Assembly: GCF_029946515.1 (NCBI RefSeq)
Contig: NZ_JARZHH010000002.1
Span: 1-64,000 of the forward strand
Direction: 5' to 3'
DNA: 64,000 bases
Origin: Polyangium sp. 6x1
Lineage (GTDB): Bacteria > Myxococcota_A > Polyangia > Polyangiales > Polyangiaceae
The notes below the pieces were generated by a model. It searched no databases. It was not told where the DNA came from and saw nothing but the letters and a program-made list of their open reading frames with translations. This document shows positions 49,407 to 59,800 of this stretch, piece after piece (the stretch's first letter is position 1; each line of letters starts with the position of its first letter). A program made the translations under genes and the position numbers.

Positions 49407-50909
49407 ATGGACATTCTGTTCGCTGCCACCGAGCTCTTCCCGCTGCTCAAGGTCGGAGGCCTCGCCGATTACGCGTCGGCGTTGCCTCACGCCGTGCGAA
49501 GCTTTGGACATCGGTTCACCCTCGTCCTCCCGCGTTTCCGCAGCGTCGACACCTCCGCGTTGCGTATCGTCGCGCCGCCCGAGCCGATGCGCGTGAAGCT
49601 CGGCCAGCGGAGCTTCGACGTCACCCTCGTCCACGGGCGGCTCGACACAGGGATGGACGTCCTGCTCCTGGATGCTCCGGAGCTCTTCGACCGGGCGGGC
49701 GTCTACGGTGAGTCCGGCAAGGATTACGCCGACAATGGGCTCAGGTTCGCGCTTTTCTCGCGGACGGTCGCCGAGATCGCCCTCCGTCGGGCGCAAAGCG
49801 GGTCGGCCTTCGACGTCGTCCACGTCAACGATTGGCACGCGGCCCTCACCACGACGTTCCTCGAGGATCTACGGAACGAAGAGCCCCGGCTCGAAGGCAC
49901 GAGGAGCCTCCTGACGATCCACAACCTCGCGCACCAGGGGGTCTTCGAACGCGCGCTTTTTCGCGAGCTCGGACTCGGCAGGGAGAGGTACTCCATCGAC
50001 GGGATCGAGTTTTACGGCAATTTGAATTTCCTCAAGCAAGGGATCCTGAGCGCGGACGCGATCACCACCGTCAGCGAGACGTACGCCCGCGAGATTCGGT
50101 CGCCCGCCTTCGGCTGCGGGCTCGAGGGCGTGTTGCAGAGGCGCGCGAGCGTGCTCCGCGGCGTCACGAACGGGATCGACGAGCAGGTCTGGAACCCTTC
50201 GACGGACAGCGCGCTCCCGGTCCGTTACGATGCCGATGACGTCTCGCAAAGGGCCCGGTGCCGCGCCGCCTTGCAGGAAGAGGTGGGCCTGCCCGTCGAC
50301 GCGACCCGGCCCCTGCTCGGGAGCATTGGTCGCATCGTCCCGCAGAAGGGAAGTGATGTCCTCGCCGCAGCGCTGCCCGAGCTCGTGCACACGCTCGGCG
50401 CGCAGGTGATCATCGCCGGCGACGGCGACCCGGCGCTCATGAAGGAAATCGCGGCGGCGGCAGACGGCGCGAAGGGGGCGGTGGCCTTCGTGCATTTCGC
50501 CAGCGAGGAGCTCGTCCACCGGATCTTCGCCGGTGTGGACCTGATGCTCCTGCCGAGCCGCTTCGAGCCCTGCGGCCTCGTGCAGATGTACGCGCAACGT
50601 TATGGAGCCCTGCCCGTGGCCCGCGCGACGGGTGGCTTCGTCGACACCATCGACGATTGCACCCCCGCGCTCGACGCCGGCACGGGTTTTCTTTTCGACG
50701 AGTGCCGCGCGGACGCAATGATTCGCGCTGTCGCGCGGGCCGTGGAGGCCAAAAAGAGCCCGCAATGGCCTGTCCTGGTCGCACGCGCCATGCGGCTCGA
50801 ACATGGCTGGAGCACGCCGGCGCGACGATATGACGAAATCTACCGCGCCGCCTCCGGGGGAGCTCAGAGCCGCGTACGCCGGGAGACGAGCGTCACGTCG
50901 CCCTCCTGA
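49407..50909 (+). CDS. glgA: Glycogen/starch synthase (GT5)
   Basis: A 500-aa glycosyltransferase of family GT5, which transfers glucose from ADP-glucose to an alpha-1,4-glucan. The N-terminal nucleotide-sugar motif is KVGGLADYASALP (Lys about 16). HVNDWHAAL and TIHNLAHQG follow. The C-terminal Rossmann half has GRIVPQKGSD and LLPSRFEPCGLVQMYAQRYG (the E-x-x-x-x-x-x-E-like retaining motif). I chose ATG 49407 because GlgA proteins begin M-x-I-L-F; the frame continues 27 nt upstream to a TTG that overlaps the preceding gene. The operon position after heptose genes and a GH13-like gene may mean that it makes a storage glucan or a glycan with a different donor. The 3' end overlaps the convergent peptidase gene by 46 nt. 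Confidence 0.9.
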   Translation: MDILFAATELFPLLKVGGLADYASALPHAVRSFGHRFTLVLPRFRSVDTSALRIVAPPEPMRVKLGQRSFDVTLVHGRLDTGMDVLLLDAPELFDRAGVYGESGKDYADNGLRFALFSRTVAEIALRRAQSGSAFDVVHVNDWHAALTTTFLEDLRNEEPRLEGTRSLLTIHNLAHQGVFERALFRELGLGRERYSIDGIEFYGNLNFLKQGILSADAITTVSETYAREIRSPAFGCGLEGVLQRRASVLRGVTNGIDEQVWNPSTDSALPVRYDADDVSQRARCRAALQEEVGLPVDATRPLLGSIGRIVPQKGSDVLAAALPELVHTLGAQVIIAGDGDPALMKEIAAAADGAKGAVAFVHFASEELVHRIFAGVDLMLLPSRFEPCGLVQMYAQRYGALPVARATGGFVDTIDDCTPALDAGTGFLFDECRADAMIRAVARAVEAKKSPQWPVLVARAMRLEHGWSTPARRYDEIYRAASGGAQSRVRRETSVTSPS

Positions 50910-53170
50910 AAAGGAACGGCGGTCTCGGGTCTGGCGCGGACGATTTCGTCCGCCGAGGGGGGCAGTCCCGGCGTGGAGTCGACGAGGAGGACCTCGATCG
51001 GCGCGTGGTTTGTTACGACAAACTCTACGGGAATGCCGCTCGCGGGCAGGGTCTTGCACGTGTAGCGGCGCCAGCCCGAGTTCCAGAGCACCGAGGCGTA
51101 GGGCCTGGGGACGGCCTGGCCCGCCATGGTGAAAGAGGTGACCTCGACGCCGGGCGGCAGGTAAACGGTGGCCTCGGGCGCGCCGCGCGGGGAGCGCAGG
51201 ACCGCGCGAATGCGACGCCCCGCTCCCTCGGGCGTCGAGGTGATGTCGGCGAGCTCCGGGCCCGGGGTATCGAGGGCGGGCGCCGTTCGATAAGGGACGC
51301 GCCACGCGCCCCACCAGGGGAAGGGCGGGGCGCTCCCCTCGGCGAGCTTTTGCAGCGGCGCCGGTACATCCCCGCCGTTCGTGAGCAGCCGATGGACGGC
51401 TTTCCCGGCGTCGGCATCGTGATGGAGCTCGACGCGCACGCCTTGAGGGTTTGTTGTGGAATACGGTGGCATGACGGCCGCGACCCCGAGCGCGGCGAGG
51501 CTCATCGCGGCCGCGGCGGCGGGCAGGGCGAAGCGGCGGCGCCCATCGGATGGCACGAGGGGGGCGAGGGGCAATACGATGAAGCCCACGAGCGCCGTGA
51601 TCGCGGGGAGCGCCTGCGTCCCCATGGCGGGGTAGAGCATCCACGCCGGGGGGAACAGGACCAAGCACGCGGCGCACGCGGGGGCGATGAACGAAAGCGC
51701 CGCGAGGGGGAGCGAGGCGCGCCGCGAGGCGGCCCAGGGGAGGCCGGCGAGCGCCCCGACGAGCGCAGGCACGAGAAACAGATACGAGACACCCGGGGCG
51801 AGCGCAGCGAGGAGCACCGCGACGAGCACCCACACGCCTCCCTGGGCCACCCAGGCGCTCGCGGGGGACGTCCGTTTCGCGACGAGCGCGGCGGCACCGG
51901 TGACGAGGCCGAGGGCGAGCGCGGCGTGAAACAGGAGCGCCGGCGTGGGGTGGGCGAGGACCGGGCCGGCAAAGGCGCCCGTCGCGCGCAAGAGGGCCGA
52001 GGCGAGGAGGGAGAGCGCGACGGCGACGACGACGCCGCCGAGGGGCACGAGGCCGAAGGCGACCTCACGGAGCCGCAAGGCGCGGGCGCGGGCCAGGAGG
52101 ACCACGCAGGCGGCGAAGGCGAGGGCCCCAGCGAGCGCGAGAGGCAAGGTCCACGGCACGGGCCAGCGCAGCACGTGCAGCGCGAGCAGATCAAAAAAGA
52201 CCGCATCCCCCGGCGGTGGATGATCGATGTCGGCCGACGCGAGCGCGCGGGCCAGCGCGAGAGCATTCTCCCCCTGGTGCTGGAGGCTCCCGGGATCGAG
52301 GACGTCGGGGCGGTCGCGTGGGGTATGGTAATTCGCGTAATCGTCGATGAACGCGAAGTTCAGCCCCGGCACGCCGTGCGTGTTGAAGACGGTCAGATCC
52401 GTATCGGAGGGAAGCTTGCGGTAGACGAAGACGAAGAGCGAGCTCGTGACGGGGCGCGGCAGCGATGGGCCGAGGAGGCGGACGAGCCAGGCATTGTCCC
52501 GGCCGGTCTCGAACATCAGGCTCGGGCCCGAGGTACCGCGTGCCTCCAGGTTGACGACCACCCGGACGTCGCGCGCGAGCGGATGTTGCGTGGCGAAGGC
52601 CTCGGCGCCGAGCAGGCCGACTTCCTCGCCGTCGTCGAAGAGAAGCACGATCGTGTTTTTCGGCGGCGCGTCGGCCTCGAGGGCACGCGCGATTTCGAGC
52701 AGCGCGGCGACCCCCGCGCCATCGTCCGCCGCGCCGGGGCCAGCCCCGACGGAGTCGTAGTGCGCCGAGAAGAGGACGGCCGAGCGCGAGGCCGCTCCCT
52801 CGATCCGGACGATGACATTGGAGACCTCGGCGCAAACGCCGTAGCGGCTGCACGAAAATGAGGTCTGGATGAGCGGCGTATGGCCCATGCCGCGCAATGC
52901 GTCGACGATGCGGTCGCGCACGACACGATTGTGAGGCGATCCGACCGGGTGTGGCGCTCCGCCCTCGAGGATGTGGGCGAGCTGCGTGCCTGCTCGTGTC
53001 GCGGAGAACGTCGTGGCAGGCGCGTCCGGGCCGAGCGGCGCGGGGGGCGCGAGTCGCGCGGCCGAGAGAAGCGCAAACGCGGCGAGGACGAGGAATGCGC
53101 CGAGCAGCACGCGCGCCGAGCGCAATGCTCCAGGGCTCGCGTGTATGGAGTTCGGATCGTGACCGCTCAA
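50864..53170 (-). CDS. M28-family zinc peptidase with multi-spanning membrane domain
   Basis: A 768-aa protein. One N-terminal membrane segment (about 20-40) is followed by an M28 peptidase domain with zinc ligands visible in SAHYDSVGAGPGAADDGAG (His and bridging Asp), FDDGEEVGLLG (catalytic Glu-Glu), VVNLEARG, and a His in ANYHTPRDRPD. From about residue 320 to 570 there are about eight hydrophobic segments, then a soluble C-terminal region. This layout matches ER-type Fxna-like M28 peptidases found also in bacteria. The peptidase domain probably faces the periplasm. The start I use is a TTG; the exact start is uncertain because no strong ribosome site is seen. It is convergent with glgA. 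Confidence 0.85.
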   Translation of the reverse strand: MSGHDPNSIHASPGALRSARVLLGAFLVLAAFALLSAARLAPPAPLGPDAPATTFSATRAGTQLAHILEGGAPHPVGSPHNRVVRDRIVDALRGMGHTPLIQTSFSCSRYGVCAEVSNVIVRIEGAASRSAVLFSAHYDSVGAGPGAADDGAGVAALLEIARALEADAPPKNTIVLLFDDGEEVGLLGAEAFATQHPLARDVRVVVNLEARGTSGPSLMFETGRDNAWLVRLLGPSLPRPVTSSLFVFVYRKLPSDTDLTVFNTHGVPGLNFAFIDDYANYHTPRDRPDVLDPGSLQHQGENALALARALASADIDHPPPGDAVFFDLLALHVLRWPVPWTLPLALAGALAFAACVVLLARARALRLREVAFGLVPLGGVVVAVALSLLASALLRATGAFAGPVLAHPTPALLFHAALALGLVTGAAALVAKRTSPASAWVAQGGVWVLVAVLLAALAPGVSYLFLVPALVGALAGLPWAASRRASLPLAALSFIAPACAACLVLFPPAWMLYPAMGTQALPAITALVGFIVLPLAPLVPSDGRRRFALPAAAAAMSLAALGVAAVMPPYSTTNPQGVRVELHHDADAGKAVHRLLTNGGDVPAPLQKLAEGSAPPFPWWGAWRVPYRTAPALDTPGPELADITSTPEGAGRRIRAVLRSPRGAPEATVYLPPGVEVTSFTMAGQAVPRPYASVLWNSGWRRYTCKTLPASGIPVEFVVTNHAPIEVLLVDSTPGLPPSADEIVRARPETAVPFQEGDVTLVSRRTRL

Positions 53171-53273
53171 GGCGTGGCACGATACACGACGGAGCCACCT
53201 CTGTCACCGCCGGACAGGCGCTGCCGGAGGGTGCGGCGGGCCGACTTGTCGAGCGCGACGTCGACGGATCTTC

Positions 53274-53303
53274 CCCCGCTTCCGTGGACAAACGGAAGCG
53301 GGG
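53274..53303. terminator. Perfect 12-bp hairpin between two minus-strand genes
   Basis: CCCCGCTTCCGT (53274-53285) pairs with ACGGAAGCGGGG (53292-53303) around a 6-nt loop. It is 24 nt beyond the stop of the minus-strand oxidoreductase and about 100 nt before the peptidase start. There is no T-run. It most likely ends or stabilises the oxidoreductase transcript. Confidence 0.6.
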
Positions 53304-53327
53304 AGGATCAGGGGATAAGCGACAGGA

Positions 53328-54449
53328 TCAATCCACGACGCGAATCACGGCCTTGCCGCGCGTGTGCCCGGTCTTGATCTGCTCGAGGGCGCGGCGCGTG
53401 TCCTGCAATGGGAAGATCTCGCTGACCACGGGGCGGATGCGGCCTTCGTCCACGAGGCGCGCGACTTCGGCGAGCTGCGCGGCGTTTGGCCCGGCGCCCA
53501 CCCGAACCGCGCGCACGCCGAACTCCTGGGCCTTCTCCGGCGAGGGCTTGCCGACGATCACGACAAGGAGCCCGCCCTTTTTCAGCACCTTGTAAGAGCG
53601 CTCCTGGGTGTCTTTCCCGACGGTGTCGAGCACCACGTCCACGTCTTTCACCACGTCCTCGAACCGCGTCGCCTGATAATCGATCACCTGGTCGGCGCCG
53701 ATCGATCGGAGATGTTCGAGGTTCTTCGCGGAGGCCGTCGCGATGACGCGCGCGCCCCTCGCCTTGGCGATCTGGACGGCCATCGTGCCCACGCCACCGG
53801 AGCCGCCGTGAATGAGCACCGTTTGTCCGGCGCTCAGGTTCGCCGTCTCGACGAGCGACTTCCATGCCGTCACGCCGGTCAGCGGAATTGCGGCCGCGTG
53901 GACGTGATCCACCGTCTTGGGCTTGGGCAAGACGTCTGCCTCGTTCGCGGTAACGTACTCCGCAAAGGCGCCGTCACGGCCCCCGGAGAGGTACGCGAAG
54001 ACGGCGTCGCCGCGCTGGAAGCGCGTGGCCCCCTCGCCGATTTCCTCGACGACGCCGGACACGTCCCAGCCGAGGATCAGGGGCAACGTGGAGGGAATAC
54101 GCTCCTGCATGCGTCCAGCGGCGACGGCGATGTCGACCGGATTCACGGCGGCGGCGTGGACGCGGATCAAGATCTCGCCGGGCTTGGGTCGGGGGCGCGG
54201 GGCGTCCTCGTAGCGCAGATCGTCGATGCCCGTGAATGCGTGGAGCCGCACGGCCTTCATTGTCTGCGGAGGTGGCGTGCTCGGAGGCTGCGCGCTCGGC
54301 GACGAGGCCTCGCTTGGCGCCTGCGATTTACAGGCCGTGCACATCATGACCAGCGCGGCGAACAGGAGGAGGAACGCTCGCTTTCGAGGAGACGCTGGGG
54401 ACGCGTGGACCTCCTTCGAACGCGAGAGGATCGTGGTTCGTTTCGTCAT
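53328..54449 (-). CDS. Zinc-independent MDR quinone oxidoreductase with lipoprotein signal
   Basis: A 373-aa protein. From about residue 64 it is a typical medium-chain NADPH:quinone reductase (MKAVRLHAFTG; NPVDIAVAAGRM; LGWDVSGVVEEIGEG; HGGSGGVGTMAVQIAKARGA as the nucleotide loop). It has no structural or catalytic zinc ligands, as in the quinone-reductase subgroup. The first 63 residues are unusual for this family: Arg/Lys-rich start, hydrophobic stretch AFLLLFAALVMM and lipobox C-T-A-C, then a Ser/Pro linker. If that start is used, the enzyme is a lipoprotein outside the cytoplasm. An internal ATG at the MKAV position would give a cytoplasmic form. It is flanked by AT-rich DNA upstream. 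Confidence 0.8.
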   Translation of the reverse strand: MTKRTTILSRSKEVHASPASPRKRAFLLLFAALVMMCTACKSQAPSEASSPSAQPPSTPPPQTMKAVRLHAFTGIDDLRYEDAPRPRPKPGEILIRVHAAAVNPVDIAVAAGRMQERIPSTLPLILGWDVSGVVEEIGEGATRFQRGDAVFAYLSGGRDGAFAEYVTANEADVLPKPKTVDHVHAAAIPLTGVTAWKSLVETANLSAGQTVLIHGGSGGVGTMAVQIAKARGARVIATASAKNLEHLRSIGADQVIDYQATRFEDVVKDVDVVLDTVGKDTQERSYKVLKKGGLLVVIVGKPSPEKAQEFGVRAVRVGAGPNAAQLAEVARLVDEGRIRPVVSEIFPLQDTRRALEQIKTGHTRGKAVIRVVD

Positions 54450-55169
54450 GGCGCTCGGTTACGCTACCGCGGCCTGTGTGTCCACCCCTCCGATAACCCC
54501 CAAGGTCCCTTGCACACGAAAATAGATTTTTTGTGAAACAAGTTACTGACATGGTTCCTGATGTTATCTAAGTTTGGTGTGATGTAACACGTGTATCGTG
54601 ATGTGTAACTTGAGAGTCATAACGTTGGATGCCTGACCTGATGGTGGATGTTTGATCTGACGAAATGTGACTTCAAACAGGAGCGGCGTCGGCGGGAGGA
54701 GGTTCAATCACACCGAGGCGATGCGAGTACGCGCGTGAATGCACGTCTCGGTAATCCTTGCAGGCGCGTGGTCGATGCATACATGCAATCGTCGGCGTAA
54801 CAGGTCGGCTCGTTGAGGGGCAAAGCTGTCGCACGCAATCGCAAACGTGGGTGGCGCAGCCTGGACTGTGCGCACGTTTCCACTTGACCGCGACGAAGGG
54901 ACCATGCTAACCGACCTCACTATGTATGAAGCTTATGAGGAGTCCCGCGCTCGATAAGTGCAACAGGGGGCGGGATGTAGGGGGTATGGATACACGCCCA
55001 TGCTGGTGATGCGTACGCCGCACCGGCGACGCGTGGGCGGCGCGGCCGGTGGGGATGGTGAGCTTTCGACGCTGCATTTCACCAGATCAGGCGTTTGTCG
55101 CCGTTTCGAGGGAGTCTCGTCATTGAAGCATCGGATCCAGCTTGATCCGTGCCTCCTTGGATAATTCGT
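54450..55169. other. AT-rich non-coding interval with TGTAAC-type repeats
   Basis: 720 bp without a convincing gene, between the divergent oxidoreductase and AT-ACP genes. Base composition over about 54510-54720 is clearly lower in GC than elsewhere. GTGATGTAAC (54579-54588) and GTGATGTGTAAC (54598-54609) are near-direct repeats, and GTTAC (54542-54546) is the inverted core. These could be regulator sites for the AT-ACP/FAAL-NRPS operon. I see no KS remnant, transposase or tRNA in it. Confidence 0.5.
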
Positions 55170-56828
55170 ATGCATCCGTGCCCTTGGACGCTCGCGCTGC
55201 TGTCGGCCGGGAGCGCTTCTGCGCTCGACGTTTCCATCCGCGCATTTCGTAGCCATCTCGCGTCCACGTCGCCCGACGACGTGCGCGCGGGGGTCGGCCT
55301 CCATCCGGTCGCTCCGGAGCTCGGGCCGCACAGGTTCGCGCTTCTCTTCCAGGGGGCCGAGGACGGCTTGGCCGCGCTCGGCGCGGATCGCGCCTTGCGC
55401 GGCTCCCCGGCGAGCGAGCGGACGGCCGTGCTGATGTTCCCTGGGCTCGGCGACCATTACGTGAACATGGGCCTCGGGCTCTATGCATCGGAGCCCGCGT
55501 TCCGCGAGGTCGTCGATCACGCCGCGGACATCCTCCAGCCCGAGCTCGGGCTCGATCTGCGCACCGTGCTCTATCCCGAGGGCGTCACCCCGGCCGCCGC
55601 GAGCCCGCCCGTGCCCAAGGGCGGCATCGATCTGCGGAGCATGCTCGGGCGAAGCAGGCAGAAGCGCACGCCGGCCGATGAGCGGCTCTCCGAGACGCGC
55701 CTCGCGCAGCCGGCGCTCTTCGTGATCGAATACGCGCTCGCGCGGACGTGGCAGAGCCTCGGACTCCGCGTCGGCGCGATGATCGGCTACAGCGTCGGCG
55801 AGTACGTCGCGGCGTGCCTCGCGGGCGTCCTTTCCTTCGAGGATTCGCTCACCCTCATCGCGCGCAGGGCCGCGCTCATCGACGGGTTGCCCCGCGGCGC
55901 CATGCTCGCCGTGGCGCTCCCGCACGAGGCCGTCGTCCCCATGCTCGGGGAACACCTTTCCCTGTCCGCGATCAACGGCCCCGAGCTCACCGTCGTCGCG
56001 GGCCCCCCCGAGGCGATCGACGCGCTCGAAAAGCGGCTCGCCGCGGAGGAGACGCCTGTGCGGCGCGTGCAGACCACGCACGCGTTCCATTCGACGATGT
56101 TGACGCCGATGATCGAGCCGATGACGAAGCTCCTCGCGCATTACACGCTCGCGCCGCCGCGGATCCCGTACATCTCGAACGTCACCGGCGCGCCCATCAC
56201 CGCGGCAGAGGCGACGGACCCCGGCTATTTCGCCGCGCACATGTGCCGGCCCGTGCGGTTCGCGGAAGGCCTCGCCGCGCTCATGCAGGATCCGCAGAAC
56301 CTGTACGTGGAGGTCGGACCCGGGCAAACCCTGAGCAGCCTCGCCCTGGGCTATCCGAAGAGCGGCGCCGCGCCGGAGCGGGTCGTGCTGCAATCGATGC
56401 GGCACGTGTATGACGCGCAGGCCGATCAGGCCGTCCTGCTTCGGGCCCTCGGCCGGCTCTGGGTCGCGGGCGTGGTCCTCGATCGCGAGCGCCTCCCGCC
56501 GCTGCCGCTCCGCCTGGAGCCCGAGGCGGCGCCGGCGCAGGCGGCGAGCGCGCGTCCCGCGGAGGGCGGCGCCGATCGCGCGGCCCAGACCGAGCGGGAG
56601 CTCGCGGCGTTATGGGCGAAGCTCCTCTCGGCGGACGAGATCGGGCCGAACGACCATTTCTTCGAGCTCGGAGGAAACTCCCTCGTGGCGACGCGGCTGC
56701 GCACCCGCATCGTCAAGACGTTCCGCGTCGATCTCCCGCTCCAGGCCGTCTACCAGGCGCCCACATTGCGCGAGATGGCGCTGACCATCGACGCCTTGAT
56801 CGAGCGTGGGGGGAGCGAGGAGCCCTGA
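55170..56828 (+). CDS. AT-ACP didomain PKS protein lacking a KS
   Basis: A 552-aa protein. It begins with a segment (PWTLALLSAGSASALDVSIR) that matches the usual KS-AT linker. An acyltransferase follows: MFPGLGDHYVNMG, active-site GYSVGEYVAAC (Ser208; the usual GHSxG has Tyr for His) and THAFHSTM, a malonyl-type signature. The C-terminal ACP has ELGGNSLVATRL (Ser about 504). With no KS it could load a starter acyl group or supply an ACP-bound extender in trans to a neighbouring module. The start ATG is my choice; a GTG 21 nt upstream is also open, and neither has a strong ribosome site. The FAAL-NRPS starts 30 nt after the stop. Confidence 0.85.
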   Translation: MHPCPWTLALLSAGSASALDVSIRAFRSHLASTSPDDVRAGVGLHPVAPELGPHRFALLFQGAEDGLAALGADRALRGSPASERTAVLMFPGLGDHYVNMGLGLYASEPAFREVVDHAADILQPELGLDLRTVLYPEGVTPAAASPPVPKGGIDLRSMLGRSRQKRTPADERLSETRLAQPALFVIEYALARTWQSLGLRVGAMIGYSVGEYVAACLAGVLSFEDSLTLIARRAALIDGLPRGAMLAVALPHEAVVPMLGEHLSLSAINGPELTVVAGPPEAIDALEKRLAAEETPVRRVQTTHAFHSTMLTPMIEPMTKLLAHYTLAPPRIPYISNVTGAPITAAEATDPGYFAAHMCRPVRFAEGLAALMQDPQNLYVEVGPGQTLSSLALGYPKSGAAPERVVLQSMRHVYDAQADQAVLLRALGRLWVAGVVLDRERLPPLPLRLEPEAAPAQAASARPAEGGADRAAQTERELAALWAKLLSADEIGPNDHFFELGGNSLVATRLRTRIVKTFRVDLPLQAVYQAPTLREMALTIDALIERGGSEEP

Positions 56829-56858
56829 GTCCCGCGCGGTGAAACCCCACGAACGCTG

Positions 56859-59800
56859 ATGGGTAGGCCATTCATGCAGAGCGACGCTCTCTCTCCCCTC
56901 GATTCGTACACGACGCTCAACGACATTCTCCGCGCGCGGGCCTTCGCGCGCCCGGACGATGTCCTCTACCACTTCCTCGCCACAGGCGACGTCGACGGGC
57001 CCGTGGAGACGTGGTCGTACGGCCGGCTCGACCACGCCGCCCGCGCCGTCGCCGCCGCGCTCCAGGGAGCTGGGATCCAGGGCGGAAGAGCGCTTCTCCT
57101 GTTCCCTCCCTCGCTCGATTTCGTCGCCGCGTTGATGGGGTGCCTCTACGCGGGCACCGCGGCCGTGCCGACGTACCCGCCCGATCCGGGTCGCCTCGAT
57201 CGCACCCTGCCGCGCCTCCGCGCCATCGCCAGGGACAGCAGGGCGCAGGTCGTCCTGACGACCGCCCCGATCAAGGCGATGGCGGAGATGCTGCTCCCGC
57301 AGGTGCCGGAGCTCGCGGAGCTCGTATGGATCGCGGTCGACGCGCTGCCGCCGAGCAGCGCGGACGCCTTCCACCCGGTCGCGATCGGCGCCGAGACGAT
57401 CGCGATTCTCCAGTACACGTCGGGCTCCACCGGCGCGCCGAAGGGCGTCGTGCTGACGCACGCGAACGTGCTGCACAACGAGCGGCTCATCCAGCGCGGC
57501 TTCGGTCACGACGCGCAGAGCACGGCGGTCGTCGGGTGGCTGCCGCTCTTCCACGACATGGGCCTCATCGGCAACGTGCTCCAGCCGCTGTACCACGGGA
57601 TTCCGTGCATCCTGATGTCGCCGATCGCGTTCCTCCAGCGGCCCCAGCGGTGGCTCGAGGCCATCTCGCGGTACGGGGCCAGCACGAGCGGCGGCCCGAA
57701 CTTCGCCTACGAGCTCTGCGCGCGCAAAGTCCCGAACGAGGTGCTGGAGCGTCTCGATCTACGCTCGTGGAAGGTCGCGTTCAACGGCGCCGAGCCCCTG
57801 CAAGCCGACACGCTGCGGCGCTTCGCCGAGCGCTTCGCGCCCTGCGGTTTCCGGCCCGAGGCGTTTTACCCTTGTTATGGCCTGGCCGAGGCAACGCTCT
57901 TCGTCGCGGGCGCGCGCCCCAGCGAGGGCGCCCGCACACGGACGCTCGACGCCGCGGCCCTCGCCCAGGGCCGCGCGGTCGAGGTCGCGTCGGCGCACCC
58001 GGAGGCGCGCGCGATGGTCTCCTCCGGATGGCTCGGCGAGGGCATGCGCGCCGTCATCGTCGATCCTCACACGCGCGAGCCTCGCGCGGAGGGCGGCGTC
58101 GGGGAGATTTGGCTCGAGGGCCCGAGCGTCGCGAGCGGGTACTGGGGGCGCGACGAGGAGACGGCGGCCACGTTCGACGCGCGCCTCGCGTCCGGCGAAG
58201 GCCCGTTCCTGCGCACGGGCGACCTCGGCTTCCTCGCGGAGGGCGAGCTGTTCGTGACCGGGCGTCAGAAGGACCTGATCATCCTGCGCGGCCGGAACGT
58301 GTATCCGCAGGACGTGGAGCTCACGGCCGAGCAAACGCACGCGGCCGTGCGCCCCGGCTGCGTCGCCGCGTTCGGCCTGGAGGTCGGCGGGGAGGAGCGG
58401 CTCGCGCTCGTCGCCGAGGTCGAGCCGGCGCGCGTCGGGGGGTCGATGGAGAGCGTGATGGAGGCAATCCGGCGCGCCGTGGCGGACGAGCACGCCGCGC
58501 ACCTGCACCTCATCGCCTTGCTCGCGCCGCGCAGCATCCACAAGACGTCGAGCGGCAAGATCCAGCGGCGCGCGTGCAAGCAAGCGTTGCTCGCCGGAGC
58601 GCTGGAGGTCCTCGGGCGCTCGGACGCGCCCGAGGCGCCCGAGGACGCCCCCGCGATGGAGGACGTGCGAGAGGCGCTCGCGCGCGCGCCCGAGGACACG
58701 CACGGGGCCCTTTTGGAGCGCGCGCTCCGCGCCGCCGTCGCCCGTCGCACCGGGAGCGACGCCGGGGCGCTCGACGTGGCCGTGCCGCTCGCGTCGCTCG
58801 GCCTCGACTCGCTCGCCGGTCTGGAGCTCCAGGAGGAGCTCGAGGTTGCGCTCGGCGTTCGGCTGCCCGCGACGTTCCTGTGGCAGAGCGCGACGATCCA
58901 CGACGCGGCGAGCGAGCTGCTCGGGGCGTGGCGACACGCGTCGACGCAGGTGGCGCCGACGGACGACATCCCCGCGCGCGACCCCTCTTCGCCGGAGGAG
59001 CCTTCGCCGCTCTCGCCTGGCCAGTTTCGGCTCTGGTTCCTCGAACGGCTGATGCCCGGGGTGCCGCTCTACAACGTGCAGTTCGGGCTGCGCATGCGCG
59101 GGCCGCTCGTGGCGACGGCGCTCGAAGGCGCGCTCGACGCGCTCGTGGAGCGCCACGCGATCCTGCGCACCGTGATCCGCGAGGTGGAGGGGCAGCCGTG
59201 CCAGGTGGTGCTGCCCGCGGCAAAGCTCACGCTCGCCCATGTGGATCTCGCGGGCGAGCCGGCCGCGACGCGCGACGCGGCGCGTGAGCAGCACGCGCTC
59301 GCGGAGGGACGGACCATCTTCGACTTGCAGCAGGGGCCGCTCTTGCGCGCCTCGCTCGTGCGGCTCGCCGAGGACGAGCACGAGCTGCTCCTGACGCAGC
59401 ACCACATCATCACGGACGGCTGGTCCATCAGCATCCTCGCGCGTGAGCTCTCGGCGCTCTACCAGGCGCGGCTCACCGGGGCGGACGCGTCGCTGCCGCC
59501 CGTGCGCGTGCAATATGCCGACTACGCGCGATGGCAGATCGCGCGTCGGAGCACGCTGGCCGCGCAGCGGGAGTTCTGGGCCGAGCGGCTTCGGGCGTTG
59601 CCCAGGCTGGAGCTGCCCACCGACCAGCCGCGCCCGCGCGAGCCCAAGCTCGCAGGCGCGACGACGCATTTCACGCTGCCACGTCCCCTCGTCGAGGGGC
59701 TGCGCGCGCTCGGGCGAAGGCATGGATGCACGCTCTACGTCACGCTCCTCGCCGCCTACGCCGCGTTGCTCCATCGGTACACCGGGCAGACGGATTTCGG

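Noticed and set aside
54450-55169. Decayed KS upstream of the AT-ACP gene
   Set aside because: No KS motif or GC-rich coding remnant was found in any frame; the interval is AT-rich and looks like regulatory DNA.
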